From contig JAEWWL010000020.1 in assembly GCA_023396365.1 (NCBI GenBank), positions 1 through 12,539 on the forward strand: DNA of 12,539 nt. The letters are read 5' to 3'. Positions within the stretch are counted from its first letter, which is position 1. Every line of letters begins with the position of its first letter. This document shows positions 5,521-12,493 of this stretch, piece after piece. Below the pieces are notes generated by a model, which did no database searches, was not told the DNA's origin, and worked only from the letters and a program-made list of their open reading frames with translations. The DNA is from Methanobacteriota archaeon. Its GTDB lineage: Archaea > Halobacteriota > Methanomicrobia > Methanomicrobiales > Methanomicrobiaceae. A program made the position numbers and the translations under genes.

Positions 5521-7026
5521 ATGACTGGCTCAGATATTTTGATGAACCCAAATGATCTGGTGAAATTTCTGCAGAAAAATCCTGCTGATTTCACAAAAGA
5601 TGATATAATAAGGTTTTGTGAAGAAAAGAAAATTGAAATGGTAAACTTCCGCTATGCTGCGGATGACGGAAAACTAAAAACCCTGAATTTTATTATCTCT
5701 TCTAAGGAATATCTTGACACAATTCTCTCAGATGGCGAGAGGGTTGACGGAAGCAATATTTTTTCATTCATTGAAGCCGGAAGCAGCGATCTGTATGTAA
5801 TCCCGCGCTACAAAACAGCATTTGTAAACCCGTTTGCTGATGTTCCAACCCTTGAGATTCTCTGCTCTTACTACGATAATGAGGGAAAGCCCCTTGAAAG
5901 CTCACCTGAGTATGTCTTAAAAAAGGCGGACGCCGAATTTACAAAACAGACCGGTGCAGTCTTCAAGACGCTTGGCGAGCTTGAATACTACGTAATCGGA
6001 GATGCAGAAGATTCATACCCGGCAGTTGATCAGAAAGGCTACCACTCTGCAGAGCCGTTTGTAAAATACGAGGCTCTTCGTGTCGAGGCCATGACTCTTA
6101 TTGCAAAGGCCGGCGGCAAGATAAAATACGGCCACTCAGAGGTCGGCTGCTTTACAAAGGACGGCAAATACTACGAGCAGCACGAGATTGAGTTCCTTCC
6201 GATGCCGGCAGAAGAGGCAGTCGAGCAGCTCCTTATTGCAAAGTGGATGGTGAGGATGCTTGGATACAGATATGGTGTTGAGGTAAGCTTTGCTCCAAAG
6301 ATTGTTGTCGGAAAGGCAGGATCAGGACTTCACTTCCATATGATGGCTGAAAAGGACGGCAAAAACCTTCTTGTCGAAAACGACAGGCTAAGTCCGATGG
6401 CACGCAAAATGATCGCCGGAGTTCTTGATTTGGGCGATGCACTGACAGCGTTTGGAAACACAGTTCCGACGTCATACTTACGGTTAGTCCCTCACCAGGA
6501 GGCGCCGACAAATGTATGCTGGGGAGACAGGAACAGATCAGTAGTAGTCCGCGTCCCGCTCGGATGGACTGGTGCAAATCATATGACACAGGATGCAAAT
6601 CCTGCTGATAAGACACTGACAGCAGACAGGCCGTCAAAGCAGACCTATGAATACCGTGTCGGCGACGGTTCGGCAAATATGTATCTTCTTGTTGCAGGGC
6701 TTATTACAGCCTCACTTCACGGAATCAATATGGAGGACGGACTTAAAAGAGCAGAGGAGCTCTACGTCAGCGGAAACATCTTCAGCCCGGAGTACAAAGA
6801 GCGTCTGGAGCAGCTTAAGCAGCTTCCGCTTTCATGCTTTGAGTCTGCTGATGTGTTAATTGAAAAACGCGGATACTTTGAGAAGAACGGAGTATTCCCG
6901 CCGGGAATGATTGATGCGGCAGTCAAAAAATTAAAGGCATACAATGACAAGGGCCTAAGCGAGAGGCTTTATCAGAACAACGAAGCTATTGCAGAGCTTG
7001 TTGCAGAGTATATCCACGTTGCATAA
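5521..7026 (+). CDS. glnA: Glutamine synthetase (type I-like, divergent clade)
   Basis: This cytoplasmic enzyme of 501 residues makes glutamine from glutamate, ammonia and ATP. The beta-grasp domain contains RVDGSNIFSFIE (74-85). Catalytic-domain motifs are ELEYYVI (153-159, metal-binding Glu), GHSEVG (204-209), QHEIEF (220-225), GSGLHFHMM (267-275), NRSVVVRVP (338-346) and EYRVGDGSAN (377-386). The residue pattern of an active enzyme is kept. The substrate loop reads RLVPHQEAP (321-329), where common GSI has RLVPGYEAP, and no adenylylation-site motif is seen. From memory this variant also occurs in bacterial synthetases, so this may be a distinct, perhaps transferred, clade. GAGTGAT at 5511-5517 supports ATG 5521; Met8 is an alternative. 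The NrpR-type operator upstream strongly supports a role in nitrogen assimilation. The gene is monocistronic, with T-runs after the stop. Confidence 0.88.
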   Translation: MTGSDILMNPNDLVKFLQKNPADFTKDDIIRFCEEKKIEMVNFRYAADDGKLKTLNFIISSKEYLDTILSDGERVDGSNIFSFIEAGSSDLYVIPRYKTAFVNPFADVPTLEILCSYYDNEGKPLESSPEYVLKKADAEFTKQTGAVFKTLGELEYYVIGDAEDSYPAVDQKGYHSAEPFVKYEALRVEAMTLIAKAGGKIKYGHSEVGCFTKDGKYYEQHEIEFLPMPAEEAVEQLLIAKWMVRMLGYRYGVEVSFAPKIVVGKAGSGLHFHMMAEKDGKNLLVENDRLSPMARKMIAGVLDLGDALTAFGNTVPTSYLRLVPHQEAPTNVCWGDRNRSVVVRVPLGWTGANHMTQDANPADKTLTADRPSKQTYEYRVGDGSANMYLLVAGLITASLHGINMEDGLKRAEELYVSGNIFSPEYKERLEQLKQLPLSCFESADVLIEKRGYFEKNGVFPPGMIDAAVKKLKAYNDKGLSERLYQNNEAIAELVAEYIHVA

Positions 7027-7032
7027 AAAAAG

Positions 7033-7062
7033 ATTTTTTTTAAAATATCAATCATATTTTTT
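7033..7062 (+). terminator. T-run terminator of the glutamine synthetase gene
   Basis: Eight T (7034-7041) and six T (7057-7062) follow the stop codon within 40 bases, the usual archaeal arrangement. No strong hairpin is needed or seen. Confidence 0.5.
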
Positions 7063-7075
7063 CTAAAAATTTTCC

Positions 7076-7097
7076 AAAAAAAACAGTCAGTGAAAAA
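7076..7097 (-). terminator. T-run terminator of the membrane protein gene at 7116
   Basis: On the minus strand two T-runs (bases 7076-7083 and 7092-7097) lie just after the stop codon at 7116. The gap is shared with the convergent glutamine synthetase gene. Confidence 0.4.
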
Positions 7098-7115
7098 ATT
7101 TATTTGTGAATCTGA

Positions 7116-7697
7116 TTATTTTCTCTTAAGACTTACTCCCTTTGGCAGATGATTTTTTATGTATTCTTTTGTTTCGGCATAATTTTCATCTGTGCAGAAG
7201 AGCCCCATCGGGCTTATCAGTGACTTTCTGTAAGCGACAATTGTTTTTTGCGAGTCATAGGCTGTGATTTTTTTTACCTCATCCCATGACATAAACTCTG
7301 ATTCACGCGAGATGTTTATCATGCTTCCGCCAAGAAGTGAGGGTGAGCCTGCCAAAATTCCGCCAATCGCCGTCAGCCTGTTTAGGGATTTTGAATGCTT
7401 CTTTGCCTCGTAGTGCATTCCAAAATCGTCAAGTGAAAATTCTGCCGATAGTCCGCCTCTTGTTGCAGCCTGAATCAGTGCCATTGCAATTACTGCCAAA
7501 ACGCCAAGGATTCCGACAAGGAGCAAAAAGACCATGAATGCATCAATTATCATATCCGGGTCAAGCACTATTAAAAGCATCATTACAAAAAAAGCTGATA
7601 TCAAAATGGCGACTGCAAGCTGTTTTAATATAACGTTGTTTGAAAAGAGAGGAATCTGCCTCTCCCATACTATTTTTGTGGATTCTTCTTCAGACAC
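7116..7697 (-). CDS. Two-span membrane protein of unknown function
   Basis: I do not recognise this 193-residue protein. It has a short charged N-terminus, two membrane helices at about 24-45 and 53-77 joined by a short turn (DPDM), and a soluble C-terminal domain from about residue 80. The soluble part contains GMHYEAKKHSKSLNRLT (93-109), a Gly/Ser-rich GGILAGSPSLLGGS (112-125), then MSWDEVKKITAYDSQKTIVAYRK (136-158). The last stretch, with 'W-x-E-V' followed by a strand and 'VAYRK', recalls membrane-associated PH-like domains, but this is only a resemblance. The start is GTG at 7695-7697, supported by GGAGAGG (7705-7711) seven bases upstream. It has no obvious operon partner. Confidence 0.75.
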   Translation of the reverse strand: MSEEESTKIVWERQIPLFSNNVILKQLAVAILISAFFVMMLLIVLDPDMIIDAFMVFLLLVGILGVLAVIAMALIQAATRGGLSAEFSLDDFGMHYEAKKHSKSLNRLTAIGGILAGSPSLLGGSMINISRESEFMSWDEVKKITAYDSQKTIVAYRKSLISPMGLFCTDENYAETKEYIKNHLPKGVSLKRK

Positions 7698-7799
7698 TGA
7701 TAAACCTCTCCTGGAAATTACTCTGATTTTGGTTCTCCTGGTTTATGAACATTAATATTTAATTATCGTTTTATTGAGTAGTTAAGATGTATTATCCAG

Positions 7800-7863
7800 A
7801 ATAATTTGACACCGGATTTGTGCAGGAACCTCCTGCACGAAATTATTTTCAAAATCTCCCGGT
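7800..7863. other. Intergenic stem-loop, candidate structured element
   Basis: The perfect 8-bp hairpin GTGCAGGA-ACC-TCCTGCAC (7820-7838) is enclosed by a second 8-bp stem, AATAATTT (7800-7807) with AAATTATT (7840-7847). ACCGG (7811-7815) could alternatively pair with CCGGT (7859-7863). It sits between two minus-strand genes, about 100 bases before the GTG start at 7697. It could be a leader element, a processing site or a small RNA; no family is recognised. The remaining 272-base gap holds nothing else I can support. Confidence 0.45.
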
Positions 7864-7937
7864 CTTTAAAAAACATTAGTAATTTTTTATTATGGTTAGA
7901 TATTGCGAAAAACCAACCGAAAACAGGGCATGATTAG

Positions 7938-7966
7938 AAAAGAAAAAAAATAAAAACTTCAAAAAA
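7938..7966 (-). terminator. T-run terminator of the gene at 7970
   Basis: On the minus strand, T6 (7961-7966) and T8 (7943-7950), with further short T-runs, follow the stop codon directly. This suggests the two minus-strand membrane-protein genes are separate transcripts. Confidence 0.45.
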
Positions 7967-7969
7967 CCA

Positions 7970-9226
7970 TCACACCTTCTCCTCAGCCCTGTCAAATACT
8001 TCAGGAATAACGGATGCATTCGGATTTACCATGCAGACCGGAAAGAATCCAAAAAGCGATCTGTAATCAATCCTGACTGCCCTGATCTTAAAAATCTCCA
8101 TATTTAGTGCAAAAAGCCTCTGATTAAATTCATCTGAAATATCAGATTCTGCTTTGCAGTCCAAAGATTCTGATCCGGGCTGTTCTGCCTTAAGCTGTGC
8201 TATTGCCGGAATAATGCTGTTTTTTGTATTAAAAATTACAGAATTCAAAAAGCTCTCAACAAGTCTTCTGCTGTATAAGCCCTGAAGATATCTTACAAAG
8301 ATCATCTGTGATATAAAAACAATCAGAAATGAAACGGCTCTTATCTGAATATCACCCTCAGCCGACATGAAGCTTGTGTAGGTAAAGCCAGGCAGAAGAA
8401 TTGCTGCGATGAACAAAATTCCTGCAACTGAAATTAAAACCGCTGCTGCAAGCAAAAACTTAAGCCCTGATATTTTGTCCTTTCCATACATCTCCTTAAA
8501 CCCTGAGGAGATGCCGGTCATTTTTGAGAAAAATCCGGATGAATATGGTTTTACACGAACAATCGCCGCATAAAATACAATTATTGCAAGAGACTGAATT
8601 ATTACAACCAAAGATGGAAGCAGTCCGAAAAAACCTGAAATTAACCATCCTGCAAAAGCAAAGACCGAGGAGAGTGCAAACAAAAGAAATATTCCCGGGG
8701 CAAGCGGCTGGCAGTTGATAAAAAATATATTCCAGACAAATTCATAAAGATACTTTCTTCTGCGTGAAACCGCTTTTATCTTCTCTTTGGAAATTATAGC
8801 CTCTTTTTCCTTTTTATCTTTTAATAAAGCCTTCTCCTCTTCCATCTCTTTTCTCTCAAAGACTGAGAGATTAACGGCATAATCCTTAATCTTTCTTAGA
8901 TCCTTAAAATCGGTCGGGAGAATCAGAAGGAATGGGTTTGTCATTAAAAAGACAAACGAGCACATTATCCAGTAGATGAAATAATCATTGGAAAAATAAA
9001 GCATGAGTCCCAAATTTATCAAAACAGCGCCTGCAAGAATAAGGGATGAATATTTAGGCGTCCACAAAAATTTGTTTAATGCCGATAAATCCTCTTCTGC
9101 CCGTTTTATAATTTCATCAGCCTTTGCCTCATAATCATCAAGCATCCCAGAATAGTCTTTACAATGCCCGCCTGAAACCTCAAAAATTTCAGAATTATTT
9201 ATTCCGTCTTCAATACTCCCGTCCAT
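7970..9226 (-). CDS. Six-span membrane protein with cytoplasmic coiled coil, unknown function
   Basis: I do not recognise this 418-residue protein. Hydrophobic segments fall near 59-78, 82-103, 176-198, 204-224, 257-280 and 294-315. The layout is an acidic N-terminal region (1-55, including a helical DDYEAKADEIIKRAEEDLS), two helices, a strongly charged and probably coiled-coil stretch (about 121-158, rich in E and K and ending in RRRK), then two helical pairs. A C-terminal soluble domain of about 100 residues contains LFGFFPVCMVNPNA (391-404). By the positive-inside rule the coiled-coil loop is probably cytoplasmic. No enzyme, transporter or channel signature is evident. ATG 9224-9226 has no clear Shine-Dalgarno. 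The gene is divergent from the solute-binding/Cache lipoprotein across the repeat-rich spacer, so shared control is possible. Confidence 0.75.
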   Translation of the reverse strand: MDGSIEDGINNSEIFEVSGGHCKDYSGMLDDYEAKADEIIKRAEEDLSALNKFLWTPKYSSLILAGAVLINLGLMLYFSNDYFIYWIMCSFVFLMTNPFLLILPTDFKDLRKIKDYAVNLSVFERKEMEEEKALLKDKKEKEAIISKEKIKAVSRRRKYLYEFVWNIFFINCQPLAPGIFLLFALSSVFAFAGWLISGFFGLLPSLVVIIQSLAIIVFYAAIVRVKPYSSGFFSKMTGISSGFKEMYGKDKISGLKFLLAAAVLISVAGILFIAAILLPGFTYTSFMSAEGDIQIRAVSFLIVFISQMIFVRYLQGLYSRRLVESFLNSVIFNTKNSIIPAIAQLKAEQPGSESLDCKAESDISDEFNQRLFALNMEIFKIRAVRIDYRSLFGFFPVCMVNPNASVIPEVFDRAEEKV

Positions 9227-9280
9227 CAGATAATAATTACAGTATCATTGCTAATAAATGAAATGAAAATTACCCGCACA

Positions 9281-9290
9281 AAATATTTTA
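9281..9290 (-). promoter_or_regulatory. Possible TATA box of the six-span membrane protein gene
   Basis: The minus strand reads TAAAATATTT, giving a predicted start near 9259 and a leader of about 33 bases without a Shine-Dalgarno. A second AT-rich candidate at 9250-9260 would give a leaderless start instead. Confidence 0.3.
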
Positions 9291-9312
9291 ATTGCAGAGT
9301 GAAAGTCCAACT

Positions 9313-9378
9313 AATTTATCAGGAATTTACGCGGAATTTATCTGTAATTTATCTGTAATTTATCTGTAATTTATCCGG
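9313..9378. repeat. Tandem repeat A: six 11-nt units
   Basis: Six units in exact 11-base register begin AATTTA and end in TCAGG, CGCGG, TCTGT (three identical copies) and TCCGG. The array occupies the divergent spacer between genes starting at 9226 (minus) and 9566 (plus). Its last two bases are the first two of repeat B. Confidence 0.92.
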
Positions 9379-9456
9379 ATTTTTTTGGATTTTTTTGGAT
9401 TTTTTTGGATTTTTTTGGGGTTTTTTGGGTTTATTTGGGTTTTTTTGGGTTTTTTT
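9377..9456. repeat. Tandem repeat B: eight 10-nt G/T-tract units
   Basis: Four copies of GGATTTTTTT are followed by GGGGTTTTTT, GGGTTTATTT and two copies of GGGTTTTTTT, all in exact 10-base register. T-tracts repeated at the helical period should produce strong intrinsic curvature. Bases 9417-9449 also fit the G-quadruplex pattern G3-N1-7 (four tracts, loops of 6, 7 and 7) on the plus strand. The array ends about 47 bases before the TATA box of the downstream gene. Confidence 0.93.
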
Positions 9457-9502
9457 AAATTTTTTTCATACAGGAAGAGGAGTTTTAAGTTAATACAGAT
9501 GG

Positions 9503-9515
9503 TTTATTATTATAT
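9503..9515 (+). promoter_or_regulatory. TATA region of the solute-binding/Cache gene
   Basis: TTTATTATTATAT lies about 50-60 bases before the ATG, predicting a start near 9535 and a 30-base leader. GAGGCG at 9554-9559 is the ribosome-binding site for the ATG at 9566. Confidence 0.45.
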
Positions 9516-9565
9516 CCTTAAGTATTGAATTAAAAAAAAAGCTTAAAAAAATTGAGGCGGGTTAT

Positions 9566-11074
9566 ATGACGAAATTAATTTATGCAATACTTTTGATTTT
9601 TCTTACAGCATGCTTTGCAACTGCGTGCGGATGCGTCGGGGATTATTCAGATGAAAACAATTCTGATGAAATTAACCAGGCTCAACAGCTTATCCCATAT
9701 GACATGAGAATTATAACAGAGGAATCTCCGCCTTTTAACTATATGGGGCAGAACGGCAGGCCGACAGGATGGGCAACAGATACTGTAAACGAAATTCTCC
9801 TAAAGCTCAACCAGAAAGCAGATATTGAAATTATGCCGTGGAGCATGGGGTACGAGCTTTTGCAAACCGGGCCGTCTGTTGTTTTGTACTCAGCCACAAG
9901 AACAGATGAACGCGAAAATTTATTCAAATGGGCAGGGCCTGTTGCATATCTTGACTACACACTTTATGAGAAAAACCAGTCCGGCCATACAATAAACAGC
10001 CTTGAAGCTGCCAAAAAAACCGGCATCATAGGTGTTGTAAAGGATGACTCACGGCATCAGTTTTTGCTTGAAAACAATTTTGAAAATATAAAAGTCTTTG
10101 AAACAGATGCAGACTGCTTAAAGAGCTTAATTGCAGGCAATATTAGTCTGTGGCTTGGAAGCCGTGCAAACGCAGATGCGGTTTCACAAAGCGCAGGCAT
10201 AAGCCGCTCTTCGATTAATCCGGTCTATAACGTAAGAAATGTTGAGCTTTATATTGCGTTTAGTCCTGATACACCTGATGAAGTTGTAAAAAAATGGCAG
10301 GATGCACTTGATGAGTTAAAAGCCAACGGAGAGTTTGATAAAATCAGGGAAAAATACAATATACCTGCTGCTTCAAAAGAGAGTGTCACAGACTTTCCGG
10401 CTGCTGCTGCACAGCAGGCTCTTAACGCAATGATCTCTGAAACAGACGGCATGATTAAACCGGTTCTTTTAACATATGAGGTCCTTTTGGAAACATCAGA
10501 GGTTAAGTCAGGCGAATGGGAAAAAATAAGCCCTCTTCTTGCAGCACTTGAAAAAAACCAGCCTGATGCAAGGACATGGTATGCACTTCCCAACGGGTCA
10601 TATTATACTGTTGTCGACGGCTTAACCTCAGCAAATCTTAAAAGCCGTCCGTATTTTCCGGATGTAATTGCAGGCAATGTGTCGGTCGGATACGTTGTTG
10701 TAAGCCACTCGACAGGAAAAAATACAGGAATTGTTGCAGTCCCTGTCACAGATGAGGGCAGCACAAAAGGAATTTTAGGCGCTTCGTTATACCTTGACAC
10801 TCTCTCAGAATCACTTCGGGAAAAAATTCCACAGCCGTTTTTATTCTTCGCAATCGACAATGAAGGAAAGTTTGCAATACATTCCGAGATGGGAAAAATA
10901 TCGCAGGGCATATCGGCATATGAGATGAACAAACCATTAAAGGATGCATTTGATAAGATTTATGCCGGCAAAAGCGGGGCTTTTTCATATAATGATAAGG
11001 GAGTTTACTACAATGCAGTATTTCAGCAGTCATCCCTTACCGGATGGCATTTTGCAGTTGTATGGCCCGCCTGA
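9566..11074 (+). CDS. Lipoprotein: family-3 solute-binding domain joined to a Cache-like domain
   Basis: This extracytoplasmic lipid-anchored protein has 502 residues. The signal peptide (about 1-20) offers lipobox cysteines at C16 (LTAC) and C21 (ATAC). Residues about 46-268 form a family-3 extracellular solute-binding domain of the amino-acid-binding type: MRIITEESPPFNYMGQNGRP at 47-66, GWATDTVNEIL, the 'SATRTDERENLFKWAGP' hinge region and a terminal 'GEFDKIREKYNIP'. A linker leads to a Cache-like sensor domain at about 275-500: ARTWYALPNGSYYTVVDG, SRPYFPDVIAG, then TGIVAVPVTDEG and KGILGASLYLDTLS. There is no transmembrane helix after the Cache domain, nor any kinase, HAMP or transducer part. 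It therefore probably binds ligand and hands it, or the signal, to a partner encoded elsewhere. No ABC permease genes adjoin it. Confidence 0.87.
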   Translation: MTKLIYAILLIFLTACFATACGCVGDYSDENNSDEINQAQQLIPYDMRIITEESPPFNYMGQNGRPTGWATDTVNEILLKLNQKADIEIMPWSMGYELLQTGPSVVLYSATRTDERENLFKWAGPVAYLDYTLYEKNQSGHTINSLEAAKKTGIIGVVKDDSRHQFLLENNFENIKVFETDADCLKSLIAGNISLWLGSRANADAVSQSAGISRSSINPVYNVRNVELYIAFSPDTPDEVVKKWQDALDELKANGEFDKIREKYNIPAASKESVTDFPAAAAQQALNAMISETDGMIKPVLLTYEVLLETSEVKSGEWEKISPLLAALEKNQPDARTWYALPNGSYYTVVDGLTSANLKSRPYFPDVIAGNVSVGYVVVSHSTGKNTGIVAVPVTDEGSTKGILGASLYLDTLSESLREKIPQPFLFFAIDNEGKFAIHSEMGKISQGISAYEMNKPLKDAFDKIYAGKSGAFSYNDKGVYYNAVFQQSSLTGWHFAVVWPA

Positions 11075-11109
11075 AAAAAATAATTTTTCCCGAAAGGAAA
11101 AGATGAAAA

Positions 11110-11140
11110 GTGCAGAAATTATTTTTTTCTGCACATTTTT
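11110..11140. terminator. Bidirectional hairpin terminator between convergent genes
   Basis: GTGCAGAAA (11110-11118) pairs perfectly with TTTCTGCAC (11126-11134) around a 7-base loop and is followed by ATTTTT. It lies in the 77-base gap between the plus-strand lipoprotein gene and the minus-strand serpin gene and can serve both. It is a better intrinsic-terminator shape than most in the window. Confidence 0.7.
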
Positions 11141-11151
11141 CTGCAAATTTT

Positions 11152-12462
11152 TTATGCCGGATTTGAAACCTTTCCCATAAAGAGAATATTTCCGGACTCT
11201 TCATCTTCAATTATGAACATAAACGGATGATCTGCTACAAATTCAGGTATCTGCACATCTGTCGGTCCTGCCGAGGTAACTCTGATTACAACGCCGGTTG
11301 CGGCGGCAGCCTCTGTTCCCTCCTCATTTACATCAACATATGCCTTGTGCACAACATCGCTTATGAAAAGGTCATCTGTTCCGTCCATTCCTGAAAAATC
11401 GGCTTCACCTGAGAAGGCTTTGGGCATTCCCATCTTTTCAAGTGCATTGTTAAGTGAATACTCAGTCTCAAGCTTAAATTTCGGAAGATAGACATGGACC
11501 TGCTGTGACTTAAATGACTTTTCTATCTCAGCTAATTTATCAGCATCAACAAATTCTCCGGGTTCTGATGCTGAGTTTTCTTTTGGAAGCAGAACGGTCA
11601 TGAAAAGCTTCTTTTTGCCTTCACTCTCATATGGCATTTTTAAGGCTTTGAGTGTATCAGATTCATAATACATAAAGACGGCATTTTCATCGGTTCTCTG
11701 CATCATGTCGACCTCTACAACTCCTGAGGTCGAGTAAAAGTCAGCTTTTTGTGTTTTTTCCTTGTCAAACTCGTATACCCAGTCTCCTTTGAAGTACACA
11801 GCATTTGTAATTACAAGCCTTGTAAGCGGGCTTATCATACCTTCAGGGATTAAGTCCTTAATTTTTTTGTTTGTTTTATCCTCAGTCCAGGTATTTATTG
11901 TAAGGCGTGACTCTTCAGGACTGTTTTTGAAATCAAGGTTTGTTGTGTTTGCCGAGTAGTACTCCTCTGCTGTTTTAAGGTATGATTCAAGGAAAGGATA
12001 CGTCTTTTCGGCCCAGAGAGCATTTGCAGTGCTTAAGGAGTATCCGCTGCCTTCGTAATTGATGCCTTCATTCAATGAGAAAAATCCCTGCCTTAGTGTA
12101 TCCATACTCTTTGGAAATGAGAAGACGTCTTTAATCTCATCAGCAGTATCTGCCTTTGCACCTTCAAGAACAAGGGCAAATGCGGTTGAAACAGAATACG
12201 GCGAGAAGAAAATGTTTTCATCATCAGGGCCTTCTGCTGAAAGCAGCCGGTACAAAGAGAATGCAAAGGCGTTGTTTGATTCAGCAACTATTTCCTGCGG
12301 GCTCTTTGCAGTCTCTGAAACATCAGGCGTTTCACCAGGCTTTGGTGTAGGAGTTAAAGTCTCTTCTCCGGGCTTTTGTGATGAGTCCGTGCAGCCTGAA
12401 ATTGCCGCACAGGATATCAAAGCCACGATGACTCCGATAACTAAAATTGTCTTTTTGCTCAT
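11152..12462 (-). CDS. Lipoprotein serpin (serine/cysteine protease inhibitor)
   Basis: This is a 436-residue protein. A lipoprotein signal peptide has lipobox I21-S-G-C24, then comes a Thr/Pro-rich linker (about 30-52), then a serpin fold from about 58 to the end. Typical motifs include NIFFSPYSVSTAFALVLEGA (83-102), ITNAVYFKGDW (218-228), VYLPKFKLETEYSL (324-337), FISDVVHKAYVDVNEEGTEA (366-385) and DHPFMFII (411-418). The hinge EEGTEAAAATG (380-390) has the small residues needed for loop insertion, so it should be inhibitory. Counting from G382 as P15, the predicted scissile bond is T396-S397, with Arg at P3. The segment from there to DHPF is about six residues longer than in alpha-1-antitrypsin, so the true P1 may differ. 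It is anchored outside the cell and may guard against foreign proteases. No Shine-Dalgarno is seen; TTTTAATACC (12484-12493) predicts a leaderless start. Confidence 0.93.
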   Translation of the reverse strand: MSKKTILVIGVIVALISCAAISGCTDSSQKPGEETLTPTPKPGETPDVSETAKSPQEIVAESNNAFAFSLYRLLSAEGPDDENIFFSPYSVSTAFALVLEGAKADTADEIKDVFSFPKSMDTLRQGFFSLNEGINYEGSGYSLSTANALWAEKTYPFLESYLKTAEEYYSANTTNLDFKNSPEESRLTINTWTEDKTNKKIKDLIPEGMISPLTRLVITNAVYFKGDWVYEFDKEKTQKADFYSTSGVVEVDMMQRTDENAVFMYYESDTLKALKMPYESEGKKKLFMTVLLPKENSASEPGEFVDADKLAEIEKSFKSQQVHVYLPKFKLETEYSLNNALEKMGMPKAFSGEADFSGMDGTDDLFISDVVHKAYVDVNEEGTEAAAATGVVIRVTSAGPTDVQIPEFVADHPFMFIIEDEESGNILFMGKVSNPA

Positions 12463-12483
12463 TCGGCATTATTCGTCAGAAAA

Positions 12484-12493
12484 GGTATTAAAA
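12484..12493 (-). promoter_or_regulatory. Probable TATA box of the serpin gene
   Basis: The minus strand reads TTTTAATACC about 26 bases before the ATG, so transcription would begin at or next to the start codon. The absence of a Shine-Dalgarno agrees with a leaderless mRNA. Confidence 0.4.

Noticed and set aside
7892..7933. A 13-codon plus-strand frame starting with ATG
   Set aside because: Too short, with no ribosome-binding site or supporting context.
9313..9456. CRISPR array
   Set aside because: Units are 10-11 bases, head to tail without spacers; this is a tandem repeat.
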